Positions 52,552-61,761 are shown, counted from the first letter of the stretch. The stretch is 64,000 nt of DNA from Martinezella lusitana (GCF_900094565.1 NZ_FMAF01000023.1:1-64000), one strand, 5' to 3'. Notes: generated by a model from the sequence alone, not told the origin. Numbers and translations are program-made.

Positions 52552-53172
52552 TCAACCCATTGAGTTCAGCACCATATCGGCAGCCAGTTCAGCTTTTGAC
52601 AAATCTTGGCTGCAGGCCGATTGCTCGTCACCGAGCAATATGCGGAGAACATCGGTACCCAGAAGACAGTCCACGTACCGGCGAGATAGAATATCGACAT
52701 CTTCGGAGAGATCAGGAAATCCGATCTTTAGAACTTGCGACGCCAGTTCTTCGAAGTGTTCTATGAACGCCCTATAGGCGAGCGGTAACAGAGCCGGAAA
52801 AGAGTCAGCCTCAGCGATAATAAGACGCATGAGCGCAATGCTGTCAGGATGCAGAATCTTGAAACGCATCTCGATCCCACTGGTGATCAGCATCTCCCGG
52901 ACCGGCAAGTTCACAAGATTTTCATAGTATTGCCGCTCATTTTCATCGCGGGCGCGGCAAGCGTCAGTGACCGTTGCCGCAAAGAGGTCCTCCTTGCTTT
53001 CTGCAAACCTGTACAGCGTCATGAGCGAAATACCGGCCGCCTCAGCGACTGTTTCCATCGTGGTGCCGGCATAACCGGTTCTGATGAAACAGCGCCTGGC
53101 CGCATCGATGATCTCGCTCCTTCGCCGCGCCATTGCCCTGGCCTTGGGGTGACTTTCCGGCCACTCTCGCAT
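52552..53172 (-). CDS. TetR-family transcriptional regulator
   Basis: 206 residues. The helix-turn-helix lies at ~20-65: IIDAARRCFIRTGYAGTTME then TVAEAAGISLMTLYRFAESK. The C-terminal ~130 residues are the ligand-binding domain. It is divergent from the DoxX-family gene with a perfect 18-bp palindrome between them, 16 bases from its own start, so autorepression and DoxX control are likely. Confidence 0.9.
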   Translation of the reverse strand: MREWPESHPKARAMARRRSEIIDAARRCFIRTGYAGTTMETVAEAAGISLMTLYRFAESKEDLFAATVTDACRARDENERQYYENLVNLPVREMLITSGIEMRFKILHPDSIALMRLIIAEADSFPALLPLAYRAFIEHFEELASQVLKIGFPDLSEDVDILSRRYVDCLLGTDVLRILLGDEQSACSQDLSKAELAADMVLNSMG

Positions 53173-53187
53173 GCTGTTGACTCCATA

Positions 53188-53205
53188 TGATAGTCTAGAC
53201 TATCA
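53188..53205. promoter_or_regulatory. Perfect 18-bp palindrome, probable TetR operator
   Basis: TGATAGTCTAGACTATCA is self-complementary over its full length, between the TetR and DoxX genes. TATAGTCTAGACTAT-like sites are characteristic of TetR-family operators in alphaproteobacteria. It is 16 bases from the TetR ATG. Confidence 0.8.
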
Positions 53206-53260
53206 AATACCGCGTGGTGTTCGATCACTGCGCGGTTTAACATATCGTCTTGGAGCCAGC

Positions 53261-53662
53261 ATGAGCAAAACGAGCACTTTCACTTGGACCGGGCAAATAC
53301 TGCTTGCCGCGTTTTTCGGCTACGCCGGCTGGACGAAGTTGACGCAGACTCCGGAGACGATGGCGGCGATGGGCTGGAATTGGACCCTGGAAGTTCCAAC
53401 CTGGCTGATTACAATGATCGGCTCGACGGAGATCTTGGGTGCCATAGGCCTTATTTTACCTGCCGCACTCGGGATCCTTCCTTGGCTGACGACCGCTGCA
53501 GCGGCGGGATTGGTCCTGCTACAATTTACAGCGATCGCCTTTCATGTCTCTCGACAAGAGTTTTCGGTTCTGTGGCTCAATGCGATTGTCATCGCGATCG
53601 CTGCTTTGGTATTCGCGGCACGCTTACGAACAAGAGGTCCTCTTTTTAGATGCCCTGCATAA
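53261..53662 (+). CDS. DoxX-family membrane protein
   Basis: 133 residues from ATG 53261 with GGAG just upstream. Four predicted spans; WTGQILLAAFFGYAGWTKL and GSTEILGAIGLILPAALGI are the DoxX signature. Members associate with oxidoreductases and thiol/quinone stress. It is controlled in all likelihood by the divergent TetR regulator. Confidence 0.85.
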   Translation: MSKTSTFTWTGQILLAAFFGYAGWTKLTQTPETMAAMGWNWTLEVPTWLITMIGSTEILGAIGLILPAALGILPWLTTAAAAGLVLLQFTAIAFHVSRQEFSVLWLNAIVIAIAALVFAARLRTRGPLFRCPA

Positions 53663-53817
53663 GCAAGTTCCTTGATTGGTCGACAAGCTGCCGCCGCATG
53701 ACAGTTCTCGGAGATTTCCTGGCGACCGCCGTCATATAATCATCAACGGGAGCGGGCTAGATTCTGTGCCTCCCGTTGTCTTCGCTTACGGCACTGCCGC
53801 GAAGACCGTTGCCTGAG

Positions 53818-54720
53818 CTAGAACGCGTCGATCAACATTTTAAGAAACGCACGAACAGCCGGGTTGGTGCGTCGGCTTTGGGGCCAAACCGCAGTGACAT
53901 TGTGTCTCTCGACGGCAAATTCTGAAGGGATCGGCGTCAACTGCGCGCGCTTGACCCAGGCGGTCGCGGCAAAACTTGTGGCCATTCCAATCCCCGCGCC
54001 GGCCGCGACTGCGGTCATGACGCCTTCGCTTGCATCGACAACGATACCCGAAGATGGAACGATTTCGACCTCACGTTCCCCGATCCGGAACGGCCATCGA
54101 AAAAGCTGGCCCGTGCTTTTGTACCGCAAATTGACCGTCTCATGCTCCACCAAATCGTCGGGATGCCCCGGCGTGCCATGTTCAGCCAAATATTCAGGCG
54201 ATGCGTAGCAGCACAGCCGATGCGGCGACAGACGCCGCGATAGGAGACGCGAGTCGTCGAGTTCGCCGATGCGGATAGAAAGATCAATCCCCTCAGCGAT
54301 AAGGTCGATCATGTGATCACTGAGACGCAAGTCAATCGTAACGCTTGGATACCGCTTCCTGAATTCCGCAAGGGCTGGAGCGATGACATGCAGGCCGATT
54401 GGAAGCGACGCCGCAATTTTCAAGTTGCCAGAGGGCGCCGCGCGGGCTGCCTTTGCCAATTGCTCGATTTCTTCTGCGTCGCGCAAAAGGCGAAGTGCCC
54501 GCTCATGCAGTTCTCGCCCCTCGGCGGTCAGCGTCAGCGAGCGTGTCGTGCGGGTGAAAAGCGAGACCCCGAGACGTTGTTCAAGCCGCTGAACGCTCTT
54601 GCTGACGGCCGAGGGGGAAATGGATAGCGATCGCGCCGCGGCCGTGTAGCTGCCTAAAGACCCCGCTTTCGCGAAGGCGATAAGACCTGTCAATCTGTCC
54701 AAGCCAATTTGTTCCGTCAT
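53818..54720 (-). CDS. LysR-family transcriptional regulator
   Basis: 300 residues from ATG 54720 (MTEQIGLDRLTGLIAFAKAG). Helix-turn-helix GSYTAAARSLSISPSAVSKS, linker LEQRLGVSLFTRTTRSLTLT, effector domain downstream. Divergent from the quinone oxidoreductase gene; the intergenic region has ATAAATTTAT near 54761. Probably controls the oxidoreductase and the following monooxygenase-like gene. Confidence 0.9.
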   Translation of the reverse strand: MTEQIGLDRLTGLIAFAKAGSLGSYTAAARSLSISPSAVSKSVQRLEQRLGVSLFTRTTRSLTLTAEGRELHERALRLLRDAEEIEQLAKAARAAPSGNLKIAASLPIGLHVIAPALAEFRKRYPSVTIDLRLSDHMIDLIAEGIDLSIRIGELDDSRLLSRRLSPHRLCCYASPEYLAEHGTPGHPDDLVEHETVNLRYKSTGQLFRWPFRIGEREVEIVPSSGIVVDASEGVMTAVAAGAGIGMATSFAATAWVKRAQLTPIPSEFAVERHNVTAVWPQSRRTNPAVRAFLKMLIDAF

Positions 54721-54814
54721 GGAACTACTAAAGCGAATTGAAGCGCGATTATCAATGTCAGATAAATTTATTATTTCTTTGCGGAAGACGCAATTTAAGA
54801 GAGACGAGGGCACC

Positions 54815-55831
54815 ATGACTGAGATGATGAAGGCGGTCCGACTGCACGAGTTCGGTGGCCCAAGTGTTTTACGCTACGAGAACGCTCCTCGACCCGCACT
54901 AGCGAGTGGCGAAGTGCTGGTCCGTGTCCATGCGGCTAGCCTCAATCCACCGGACCTTTATTTGCGTGACGGCTATCGGGCTTTACCTCCCGAATGGCGA
55001 CCCAATGCAACCTTTCCGCTGATCCTTGGCACCGACGTGTCTGGGGTAGTCGCGGCAACGGGCGAACAGGTTACGCAATTCAGTGTTGGCGATGAGGTCT
55101 ATGCCATGGTCCGCTTCCCCGACGACCTGATGAAAGGGAGTGGTGCTTACGCCGAATACGTCAGCGTACCCGCATCGGAACTCGCAAAGAAGCCACCGAA
55201 AATCGATCATCTCCAAGCATCCGGCGCGCCGATGTCGGCTCTTACGGTCTGGCAGTTTCTTGTCGAGCTGGGCCATGACGCGCCCAACCCCTTCCAGTCA
55301 TTTCCTCATGCGCCAATTCCACTTGAGGGCAAACGTGTCCTGATCAATGGCGCGGGAGGGGGCGTCGGCCACCTGGCGGTTCAGGTTGCAAAATGGAAGC
55401 GTGCTAGTGTTACCGCGGTCGCCTCCGGCAAGCATGAGGTACTTCTGCGCGAACTCGGCGCATGCCAGTTCATCAACTACACCAAGACTTCCATCGAAGA
55501 AGTCGCACAGGATTTCGATCTGGTGATGGATGCCGTGGGAGGCGCGAACATGGAGCGTTTCCTAAGCGTGATCAAGCCGGCAGGAGTTCTCCTCTTCGTC
55601 AACCCGCTGGGTTTCTCCGGTCAGGAGGAGGCTGCAAGGCGTGGAATTACGGTCTCATCCACACAGGTTCGCTCAAACGGCGCGCAGCTGGGTGAGATCG
55701 GTCGATTGCTCGACGACGGCACAATCCGAGTCGTCATCGACAGCATGTTTTCGTTGGCGGAAGCATCTGCTGCCCATCAGCGCGCTTCGCAAGGGAGCAT
55801 TCAAGGCAAGATCGTACTCAAGGCGGTTTGA
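54815..55831 (+). CDS. NADP-dependent quinone oxidoreductase / MDR-type reductase
   Basis: 338 residues from ATG 54815 (MTEMMKAVRLHEFGGPSVLR); a longer frame from 54719 overlaps the regulator start and is rejected. The GroES-like N domain contains RPALASGEVLVRVHAASLNP, and the Rossmann domain has the nucleotide loop VLINGAGGGVGHLAVQVAKW. No structural zinc cysteines are seen, as in the zinc-free QOR group. Reduces a quinone or enone with NADPH. Confidence 0.9.
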   Translation: MTEMMKAVRLHEFGGPSVLRYENAPRPALASGEVLVRVHAASLNPPDLYLRDGYRALPPEWRPNATFPLILGTDVSGVVAATGEQVTQFSVGDEVYAMVRFPDDLMKGSGAYAEYVSVPASELAKKPPKIDHLQASGAPMSALTVWQFLVELGHDAPNPFQSFPHAPIPLEGKRVLINGAGGGVGHLAVQVAKWKRASVTAVASGKHEVLLRELGACQFINYTKTSIEEVAQDFDLVMDAVGGANMERFLSVIKPAGVLLFVNPLGFSGQEEAARRGITVSSTQVRSNGAQLGEIGRLLDDGTIRVVIDSMFSLAEASAAHQRASQGSIQGKIVLKAV

Positions 55832-55892
55832 TGGCACCAGGCCACACGAGCGCAGTTACCCCACCGAAGGCTCAACAGGTAAGGCAAGCATC

Positions 55893-56192
55893 ATGCTGAT
55901 AATAACAGGATATATGCACATCGATCCTACTGAGGTTCCGCAATTTCTTGCGGAACTGAAGGATCTTGCGATCGTGACAAGACAGCGGCCTGGAAACATC
56001 TCCTATGATGCCGCAATTGATGATCCCGCGGCGGGTAGGCTGCTGATCGCGGAACGCTGGACCGGTCAGGAGGCGCTGAGCGCGCATCTTGCTGCTGAGG
56101 AGACCAAAGCTTTCGTCGCGCGATGGCAGGGAAGCTTGCGGGGTGATGTGAGGAAGTTTGATGCTTCGAACGAACGGGGTTTGCTGGAATGA
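55893..56192 (+). CDS. Antibiotic biosynthesis monooxygenase (ABM) domain protein
   Basis: 99 residues from ATG 55893. The ABM ferredoxin-like fold is visible in MLIITGYMHIDPTEVPQFLA, TRQRPGNISYDAAIDDPAAG and RLLIAERWTGQEALSAHLAA. These small dimers oxidise quinol-like substrates or serve in reactive-compound removal without cofactor. Pairs naturally with the oxidoreductase 60 bases upstream. Confidence 0.85.
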   Translation: MLIITGYMHIDPTEVPQFLAELKDLAIVTRQRPGNISYDAAIDDPAAGRLLIAERWTGQEALSAHLAAEETKAFVARWQGSLRGDVRKFDASNERGLLE

Positions 56193-56274
56193 AGAATTGT
56201 CTCGGTCGCCTTGCCGGGCATGTTCAAAAGGGTATTAGACGTTGATCATGGTTGCTCATCCGCGCCTAAGTCCA

Positions 56275-57024
56275 TCAACTCTTCACTGAGATCTTGTCGC
56301 GATGGGGGAGGTACACTCCGCGGCCCTGGAGTTCATTTCGAAGGGCCTCTGGTGAAAGCGCGATCAAATTTGGCTGTTGGCGAAGCCACGCCGCGTTCAA
56401 TTTTACGAGGCTTTCTCGGTCGTTAACAGCAAAGAATTGACGATCAATCAAACTCAGTTTCCTAAGTACTGGGTCTTTGGAACTGGGTTGGGGTGTATTA
56501 ATGAACTGTCGTAGCTCCTTTGGATCGATGGCGGCGACAATGGCCGCCCCGTCGTCGAATAGCTCTAGATGTCGGAACGCCTTGATGTCGACAAGCCCCT
56601 TTCTTACCATTGCTACCGTTTGGCTGTCCCACTCAGATTCTCCCACAAACTGTGCAAAGCCCCCGTCCACCATTTCGCCATAAAAGAAATCGACGTAACG
56701 GCTCTCCAATGCAGCTCGATTAATCTCGTTTTCTGGGACTTTCGAATCTCGGAGACTATCCACAACAGAGAAATTGGATTCCACGATCCCCTGATCGTCG
56801 CCACTTGCGAGCGCCTCCGCAGAAACGATCGGTGAGGCTCTGAATGCGGTCGTTTGATCCGGAATATGTGAGGCAGATGCAGGCGACGCCGCCTCCTTCT
56901 GGGCTCGCAATATTGCAGCGGTCTCGACTTCGTAAAGTTGAGAATGTCCTACATCGTAAATCCAGAGAACGCCGCTGAACACCAGAACTGGACAGATTAT
57001 CGTACTCGGACGTAAAGGGACCAT
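56275..57024 (-). CDS. Membrane-anchored DUF4375/DMP19-like protein
   Basis: 249 residues. An N-terminal hydrophobic stretch (IICPVLVFSGVLWIYDVGHS) may be a signal anchor, followed by a low-complexity linker to ~95. A domain then follows with RYVDFFYGEMVDGGFAQFVGES and DDGAAIVAAIDPKELRQFIN, similar in pattern to DMP19/DUF4375 proteins, which have FxxEVxNGGFxQ-type motifs. Function unknown; the membrane anchor on this family is unusual. No operon partner. Confidence 0.6.
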   Translation of the reverse strand: MVPLRPSTIICPVLVFSGVLWIYDVGHSQLYEVETAAILRAQKEAASPASASHIPDQTTAFRASPIVSAEALASGDDQGIVESNFSVVDSLRDSKVPENEINRAALESRYVDFFYGEMVDGGFAQFVGESEWDSQTVAMVRKGLVDIKAFRHLELFDDGAAIVAAIDPKELRQFINTPQPSSKDPVLRKLSLIDRQFFAVNDRESLVKLNAAWLRQQPNLIALSPEALRNELQGRGVYLPHRDKISVKS

Positions 57025-57483
57025 GCTCCACCATTGCGTATCTCGTTTCGGTCAGCCTTGGATAATCGCTCATGCCGATTAATGAGCGATCAACGGACTC
57101 TCTCGCTCTGTCTTTCGGGAAGCGATGTTTCGCTGCAGATGAGCGCGACCCTGAGCAGGTGAAATAGGCCCAGGGATCGGTGACCGTCTAGGTCGATTCT
57201 TGTCACGAGCCGGCGCAAAACGTCCTGTGCATTCGATCGTGACCGCTGTACGCGCTCAAGTCGAGAGCTGTTTGTGACGTCCGGCGATAGAGGGTTTCAC
57301 GGCCCCTGCCACTCATTTTGCCCCACGTACGGAATCCGCAAGCGAATAATCAGCTCGCCGAGCGAGCGCTTATACACAGATCTTCAAAAAACTACTCGCG
57401 TGCGGCTCTGATCAAGAGAGCCTTCCTCCGGTCAAAAGGTATAAGCAACAAAGGTGAGCTCTATAAGGTGTTCCGACGCAAGA
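57025..57483. other. Intergenic stretch with a possible gene fragment
   Basis: About 460 bases. On the minus strand a frame ending near 57100 reads NAQDVLRRLVTRIDLDGHRS then LGLFHLLRVALICSETSLPE and a stop, without a clear start; it might be a remnant of a small gene. Otherwise nothing recognised. Confidence 0.3.
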
Positions 57484-59244
57484 TTATCTGAAGCGTCCCG
57501 TTAAGGGAAAACGACGATCCTTGGTCGTTGGCGATTTCCGATGAACTTTCGGCCCAGGAGGAGACTGGAAACGCTTGAACTCCGAGCGCCGGACCTGACG
57601 GCGGATCATTTGTATAAATTCGAGCGGTTCGCCAAGCTTGGCGGCGATCTCGGCATCGGTGTGACGCTCCTTGGCGTCCTCCATCTCCCACAGCACGGCG
57701 TCGAGGCGCGGATAGGGTGGAAGACTGTCGGTGTCGCGCTGGTCCGGCCTTAGCTCCGCGCTCGGCGGTGCTTCCATGGTCTGCCGCATCGAAGCGATCG
57801 CACCCTCGTTATAGTGTTCGAGCGGTTTGTCAAAGGCCTGGAACCAAATGCGCGCGAACAATGGATCGGGGTCGATTGCTTGTTTGTAACGCATCTCCAG
57901 GATGGGAAACACGTCGATAGCCTTGTACAAATCCTTTAGTGGATTGAAGGCAGCACGCATGTCGCCATAGAGCGTGCCGTATCCCATCAGAATCTCGCTC
58001 TTGTTGCTTGTGCCCAGGATGGCCCTGCGACCGTGGTCGTTTGAGATCGCGGACAGCGTATTGCCCCTGATCTGGGCCTGCAGGTTCTCATCAGCGAGAC
58101 CGGACATGTCACGCCCATAGACGTCCCGGAACTTGGCTTTGCTGGCCTCATACTCTTTTGTGATCGGGAGTGTCCTAGCGTTGAAACCAGCGCCCACGCC
58201 GATGGCAAAATCGTTGGCTCGACTGCTCGAGCCGGAGGACGTGTAGGGCGAAGGCATCAGCGCCGCATTGACGCGGGTCGGGCCAAATACGTCACAGGCC
58301 AGCGCGGCGACCAAGAGCGAATCCGCACCGCCCGACAGGCCGAGTACGACATCCTCGAAGTCGTTCTTCTCAATATAGTCACGCAGTCCAAGGCCGACGA
58401 TGAGATAGCGCTCCTGCTCGTCGGTCAGTTCAACAGGCGCCTTGGAGGCTTCATTTCGAAAGCCACGACCGTCTCTGTCGATAAGCGCGACGACCTCGAC
58501 GCCTTCCTTGCCGGGTTCCATCTCAGAGATCGTGCCGTCTGGATCGATGGTGGCCGAACAGCCATCCCATACCAATTCGTCATTGCCGCCGACCTGGTTG
58601 ACGTAAATCAGCGGCACGCCCGTCTCGGCGACACGTTTCGCGAAGATATTGCGGCGGAAATTGCCCTTGGCGATGGCAAAAGGGCTTGAATTGATGGAGA
58701 CGATGATCTCAGCGCCTTTCTGCCTGAGTTCATCTGTCACGTCGTCGAACCAGATATCCTCACAAATGCAGAAGCCGATGGTTGCCTTTCCCACAGGCCC
58801 ATCGAACATCAAAACGTTAGCCTCGGCGTCCGTTCCAGTTTGGTCCAGGCGACTTTCAAACCAGCGCACATCGTCGAAGACGTCATAGTTTGGCAGATGG
58901 GTTTTCATGTAACTGTGAACGTCCCGACCATTGCGGAATACGACGAGGCCGTTGCACATCTTACGGCCCTGGGTTTTGCCACGCAATGGCGATCCCACCA
59001 CGATCGTCAGGCCATATTGCCCTGAAAGAATGCGGTATTGATCCAGCCAGTGGATGACCGCCTCTTGATAGTCGGCTTCGAGCAGATAGTCGCCAGCGGC
59101 GTAGTTCGCGACAGCGCATTCCACCAACACATGAATGTCAGCGTCCTTGGCTGAGAAAATGCTGTCTCTACTCTTCTCGAAATTCCCCCTGAAATCGCCG
59201 GTAGTGTAGTTAAGTTGGTGCATGGCGAATTTGAGCTGCCGCAT
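57484..59244 (-). CDS. nadE: Glutamine-dependent NAD+ synthetase, diverged
   Basis: 586 residues from ATG 59244 (MRQLKFAMHQLNYTTGD); TTG 59310 is weaker. The N-terminal glutaminase (nitrilase fold) keeps the catalytic triad E42 (VLVECAV), K114 (MKTHLPNYD) and C161 (CICEDIW). The C-terminal synthetase has the ATP loop LSGGADSLLVAAL and LGTSNKSEILMGYGTLYGDM. It makes NAD from nicotinic acid adenine dinucleotide. The glutaminase region lacks the usual PELxLTGYPPEDL sequence (here VECAVANYAAGDYL), so it appears to be a distant paralogue and not the housekeeping copy. Confidence 0.88.
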   Translation of the reverse strand: MRQLKFAMHQLNYTTGDFRGNFEKSRDSIFSAKDADIHVLVECAVANYAAGDYLLEADYQEAVIHWLDQYRILSGQYGLTIVVGSPLRGKTQGRKMCNGLVVFRNGRDVHSYMKTHLPNYDVFDDVRWFESRLDQTGTDAEANVLMFDGPVGKATIGFCICEDIWFDDVTDELRQKGAEIIVSINSSPFAIAKGNFRRNIFAKRVAETGVPLIYVNQVGGNDELVWDGCSATIDPDGTISEMEPGKEGVEVVALIDRDGRGFRNEASKAPVELTDEQERYLIVGLGLRDYIEKNDFEDVVLGLSGGADSLLVAALACDVFGPTRVNAALMPSPYTSSGSSSRANDFAIGVGAGFNARTLPITKEYEASKAKFRDVYGRDMSGLADENLQAQIRGNTLSAISNDHGRRAILGTSNKSEILMGYGTLYGDMRAAFNPLKDLYKAIDVFPILEMRYKQAIDPDPLFARIWFQAFDKPLEHYNEGAIASMRQTMEAPPSAELRPDQRDTDSLPPYPRLDAVLWEMEDAKERHTDAEIAAKLGEPLEFIQMIRRQVRRSEFKRFQSPPGPKVHRKSPTTKDRRFPLTGRFR

Positions 59245-60118
59245 TCCAAAACTCTTTGGTGGGCCGCCGTTATCGACAGCTTGATAATTGGGAGGAAGGC
59301 CGATGGCCAAACGGCACAGGATTTCGGTGTCGCAAACCGATGTGAGGCTAGCATGCCGATCGGTGCTGGCAAAAGGTTATTGTGTTTTTGATCGTCGGCG
59401 GCAGATTTCGATAAATTGGGGCAGCGAATTTCAGAAAACCGCGGGGAAGGATGTTGCCGCGCGGCGGTGGGCCGTCGGCATCTGTGGTGCGGGTGGCAAG
59501 CTGTATTTCTTAGCAACCAAAATAGTCAGATCCAGGATCCGACGCGACTTAAACTCAAGGCGCGAAGCCGTGCGATTTTCGACCGAAGGCGTGCTTGCAA
59601 TGTCAGCCTCCGCACGGTTCACCCGAAAATAATAGGCGATTTTTGCAACGCCGTAGTGGCTGTGGCGCCATCGAATTTGCCCCACTTACCGATGGCCGAA
59701 GTAAAAGGGGCAGATTGATGGAAACGCGGACGCAAACCGCAAGCAGTAGATGGTGCAAGTCCATTGCGATGAAGGAGCAGCGATCCACATCGGCCCCGAG
59801 TCATGCGCGGGCAGTCGTGAGGCTCTACGTGAAGTGTCGACAGGGGAGCACCGAATAAAGCGGAAGCGAGGGCAGCGAAGACTACGCCGTAGAGGGGAGG
59901 AAATGAATACCAGCTCTTGGCGACTCGGAATATCTTGGAAAAGCCGCGCCCTCATCCCGATTGATCTCCTTTAGATCGCTCCGCTGCTGGCTTGGTAGGG
60001 GGCAGAACAAGATTAAGGGGCTCAAGAGCGCGGCGGGGTGAGGCTACCGCTCCGAAACGGCGGCGCCCATCGGCTGGGAACAAGTGCTGGTAGGAGCCCG
60101 GCACCTGTTCGATTTGCT
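59245..60118. other. Long intergenic region with a group II intron-like motif
   Basis: About 870 bases with no convincing gene. Near 59735-59905 on the plus strand, GATGGTGCAAGTCCATTGC has the GGTGCAAGTCC loop flanked by an ATGG/CCAT stem that recurs in the 5' domain of some bacterial group II introns. It is followed by a GGAGG-led ATG at 59902 (MNTSSWRLGISWKSRALIPI) that stops within 24 codons. If real, this is the remains of an intron without its reverse transcriptase. Confidence 0.3.
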
Positions 60119-60793
60119 CTAGAAGCGATAGGTGACGCCGGCGCCGATGAGCCACGGATCGAGGTTGGCTTTGCCGCTGACATGGGCACCGCCGACACTG
60201 GCATCGAAATCCGGCCTCAGGAAGATCTTCTTCGCATCGACATTGAGACCCCAATGCTCATCGAGCATGTAGTCGAAACCGGCCTGCAGCGCGACGCCGA
60301 ACGCGTTCTTGACGTCGAGGCTGCGGGCGTTTTTGCCTGATTGATCGTAGAATATCGTATAGTTTACGCCGGCGCCCACATAGGGCCGAAACGCGCCGAA
60401 ATCGGTAAAGTGATATTGCAGTGTCAGCGTGGGCGGCAGCAACCATGTTTTGCCGATTTCGCCGAGACCTGTGATCGCGCCGCTGCCATACACCTTGGCA
60501 TATGTCGTGCCGAGAATCAGTTCCGCCGCGATATTGTCGTTGAAGAAATAGGAAATATCGAATTCCGGAATGACCGTGTTCGAGTAGGACAGGTCAGAAC
60601 CCGCCAACCCGTCGACGCGGCCCGAGTCCCTGGTGATCACGCCGAGCGCGCGCAGGCGTATCTGCCACGGGCTTTGGCTCGTTACGGCGGGCGCCTCACC
60701 CTGCGCGCCAGCCAGATCAGCCGCTTGCGCTGTGCAGGCCGTGGCTAATGCGGCTGCCGTTACGATGGCGGGAACGATGTTGCTGGATATCAT
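60119..60793 (-). CDS. ompW: OmpW-family outer membrane protein
   Basis: 224 residues from ATG 60793 with AAGGAG upstream. The signal peptide ends in AQA before ADLAGAQGE. The body forms an eight-stranded barrel: SPWQIRLRALGVIT, ISYFFNDNIAAELILGTTY and LQYHFTDFGAFRPYVGAGVN are the typical OmpW strands, and the terminal GAGVTYRF ends in the Phe required for outer membrane insertion. OmpW channels let small hydrophobic compounds through. An FNR/FixK-like box upstream predicts oxygen-dependent expression. Confidence 0.9.
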   Translation of the reverse strand: MISSNIVPAIVTAAALATACTAQAADLAGAQGEAPAVTSQSPWQIRLRALGVITRDSGRVDGLAGSDLSYSNTVIPEFDISYFFNDNIAAELILGTTYAKVYGSGAITGLGEIGKTWLLPPTLTLQYHFTDFGAFRPYVGAGVNYTIFYDQSGKNARSLDVKNAFGVALQAGFDYMLDEHWGLNVDAKKIFLRPDFDASVGGAHVSGKANLDPWLIGAGVTYRF

Positions 60794-60860
60794 CTCTTTC
60801 TCCTTCAATCCGAGACTCGTGTCGGTTGGGAGAAATATCCGCTCTCGGGAGGGTGATGAT

Positions 60861-60874
60861 TTGAGCTAGATCAA
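60861..60874. promoter_or_regulatory. FNR/FixK-like box upstream of ompW
   Basis: TTGAGCTAGATCAA matches the FNR/FixK dyad TTGAN6TCAA with perfect outer arms. It is centred about 75 bases upstream of the ompW start, near the usual -40 position for class II activation. OmpW is under FNR control in other proteobacteria, which supports the assignment. Confidence 0.65.
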
Positions 60875-60939
60875 ATTGGGAAGGCCGCTTTGGCCGATGC
60901 AAGCAAAGCCTGCCACATTGTCTCAATCATGCAACAGGG

Positions 60940-61761
60940 GGGTGGCGTCGCCTTAACGGCCTGGTTGGGATCGACTTGGTATTCGGGTTGTCATGACCGA
61001 AGCCCCGCATGTTCACCTCAGACGCCACCGCTTTCCCGCTGAGATCATTGCCCACGCCGTGTGGCTCTATTATCGGTTCCCGCTCAGCTTTCGCGACGTC
61101 GAGGATCTGTTGGCTGACCGCGGCATCAACGTTTCATTCCAGACTGTCCCGGAATGGGCGACGAAATTTGGCCTGAAGTTCGCTCATCAGCTCAGACGAC
61201 GCTCACGCGGCCACTTTGCCGACAAGTGGCAGCTCGATGAGATGGTGGTGACGATCAAGGGAAGGAAATACTGGCTGTGGCGTGCCGTCGATGCAAACGG
61301 TTATGTCCTCGATGCCCTGCTGCAAAGCCGAAGGAACAAGGCAGCCGTCCTGCGTCTGATGCGCAAGCTGCTCGAGGATCAAGGTATCGCCCCGCGCGTG
61401 ATGGTGACCGAAAAGCTGCGTTCCTATTCGGCCGCAAAGGCCGAGTTGATGCCACGCGTGGAGCATCGCTCGCACAAGGGATTGAACAACCGAGCTGAGA
61501 ATTCTCATCTTGCTGTGCGACGACGAGAGTGACGAATGATGCGGTTCAAGTCCGCACGACAGTGCCAGCATTTCGTCTCAACTCACGGCCAGATCGCCAA
61601 TCTCTTTCTTCTTCACAGGAAATGCTTGACCGCCACCGACCATCGCCAGCTTCGCACTCACGCCATCTCGATCTGGCGTGAAACCGCTGGCACGATTGCT
61701 ACCTGAAATACCGGACACACGCCCTCACCACGGGTTCCACCCTGTTAAGGCGACGCCACCC
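60940..61761. mobile_element. IS6-family insertion sequence, inactivated copy
   Basis: 822 bases, bounded by perfect inverted repeats GGGTGGCGTCGCCTTAAC at 60940-60957 and its complement at 61744-61761. These differ from the repeats of the element at 39766, so it is another IS6 type. No 8-base target duplication was found in the flanks (CAACAGGG / GCACGCGT). Contains a dead transposase gene. Confidence 0.82.
60993..61706 (+). pseudogene. IS6-family transposase with in-frame stop and altered catalytic residue
   Basis: The frame reads 179 codons then TGA at 61530-61532, and goes on in the same frame through the missing C terminus to a natural stop at 61704-61706 (237 residues in all). A single CGA-to-TGA change would explain it. 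The DDE triad is also changed: the first Asp is present (WQLDEMVVTI), the Glu is present (NNRAENSH), but the second position reads MVTEKLRSY where the family has VTDKL, an Asp-to-Glu change. Two independent hits mark an old inactive copy. Confidence 0.85.

Noticed and set aside
59288..59632. A 114-codon plus-strand frame next to nadE
   Set aside because: Overlaps the start of nadE antisense, no coding-type codon bias, no recognised motif.
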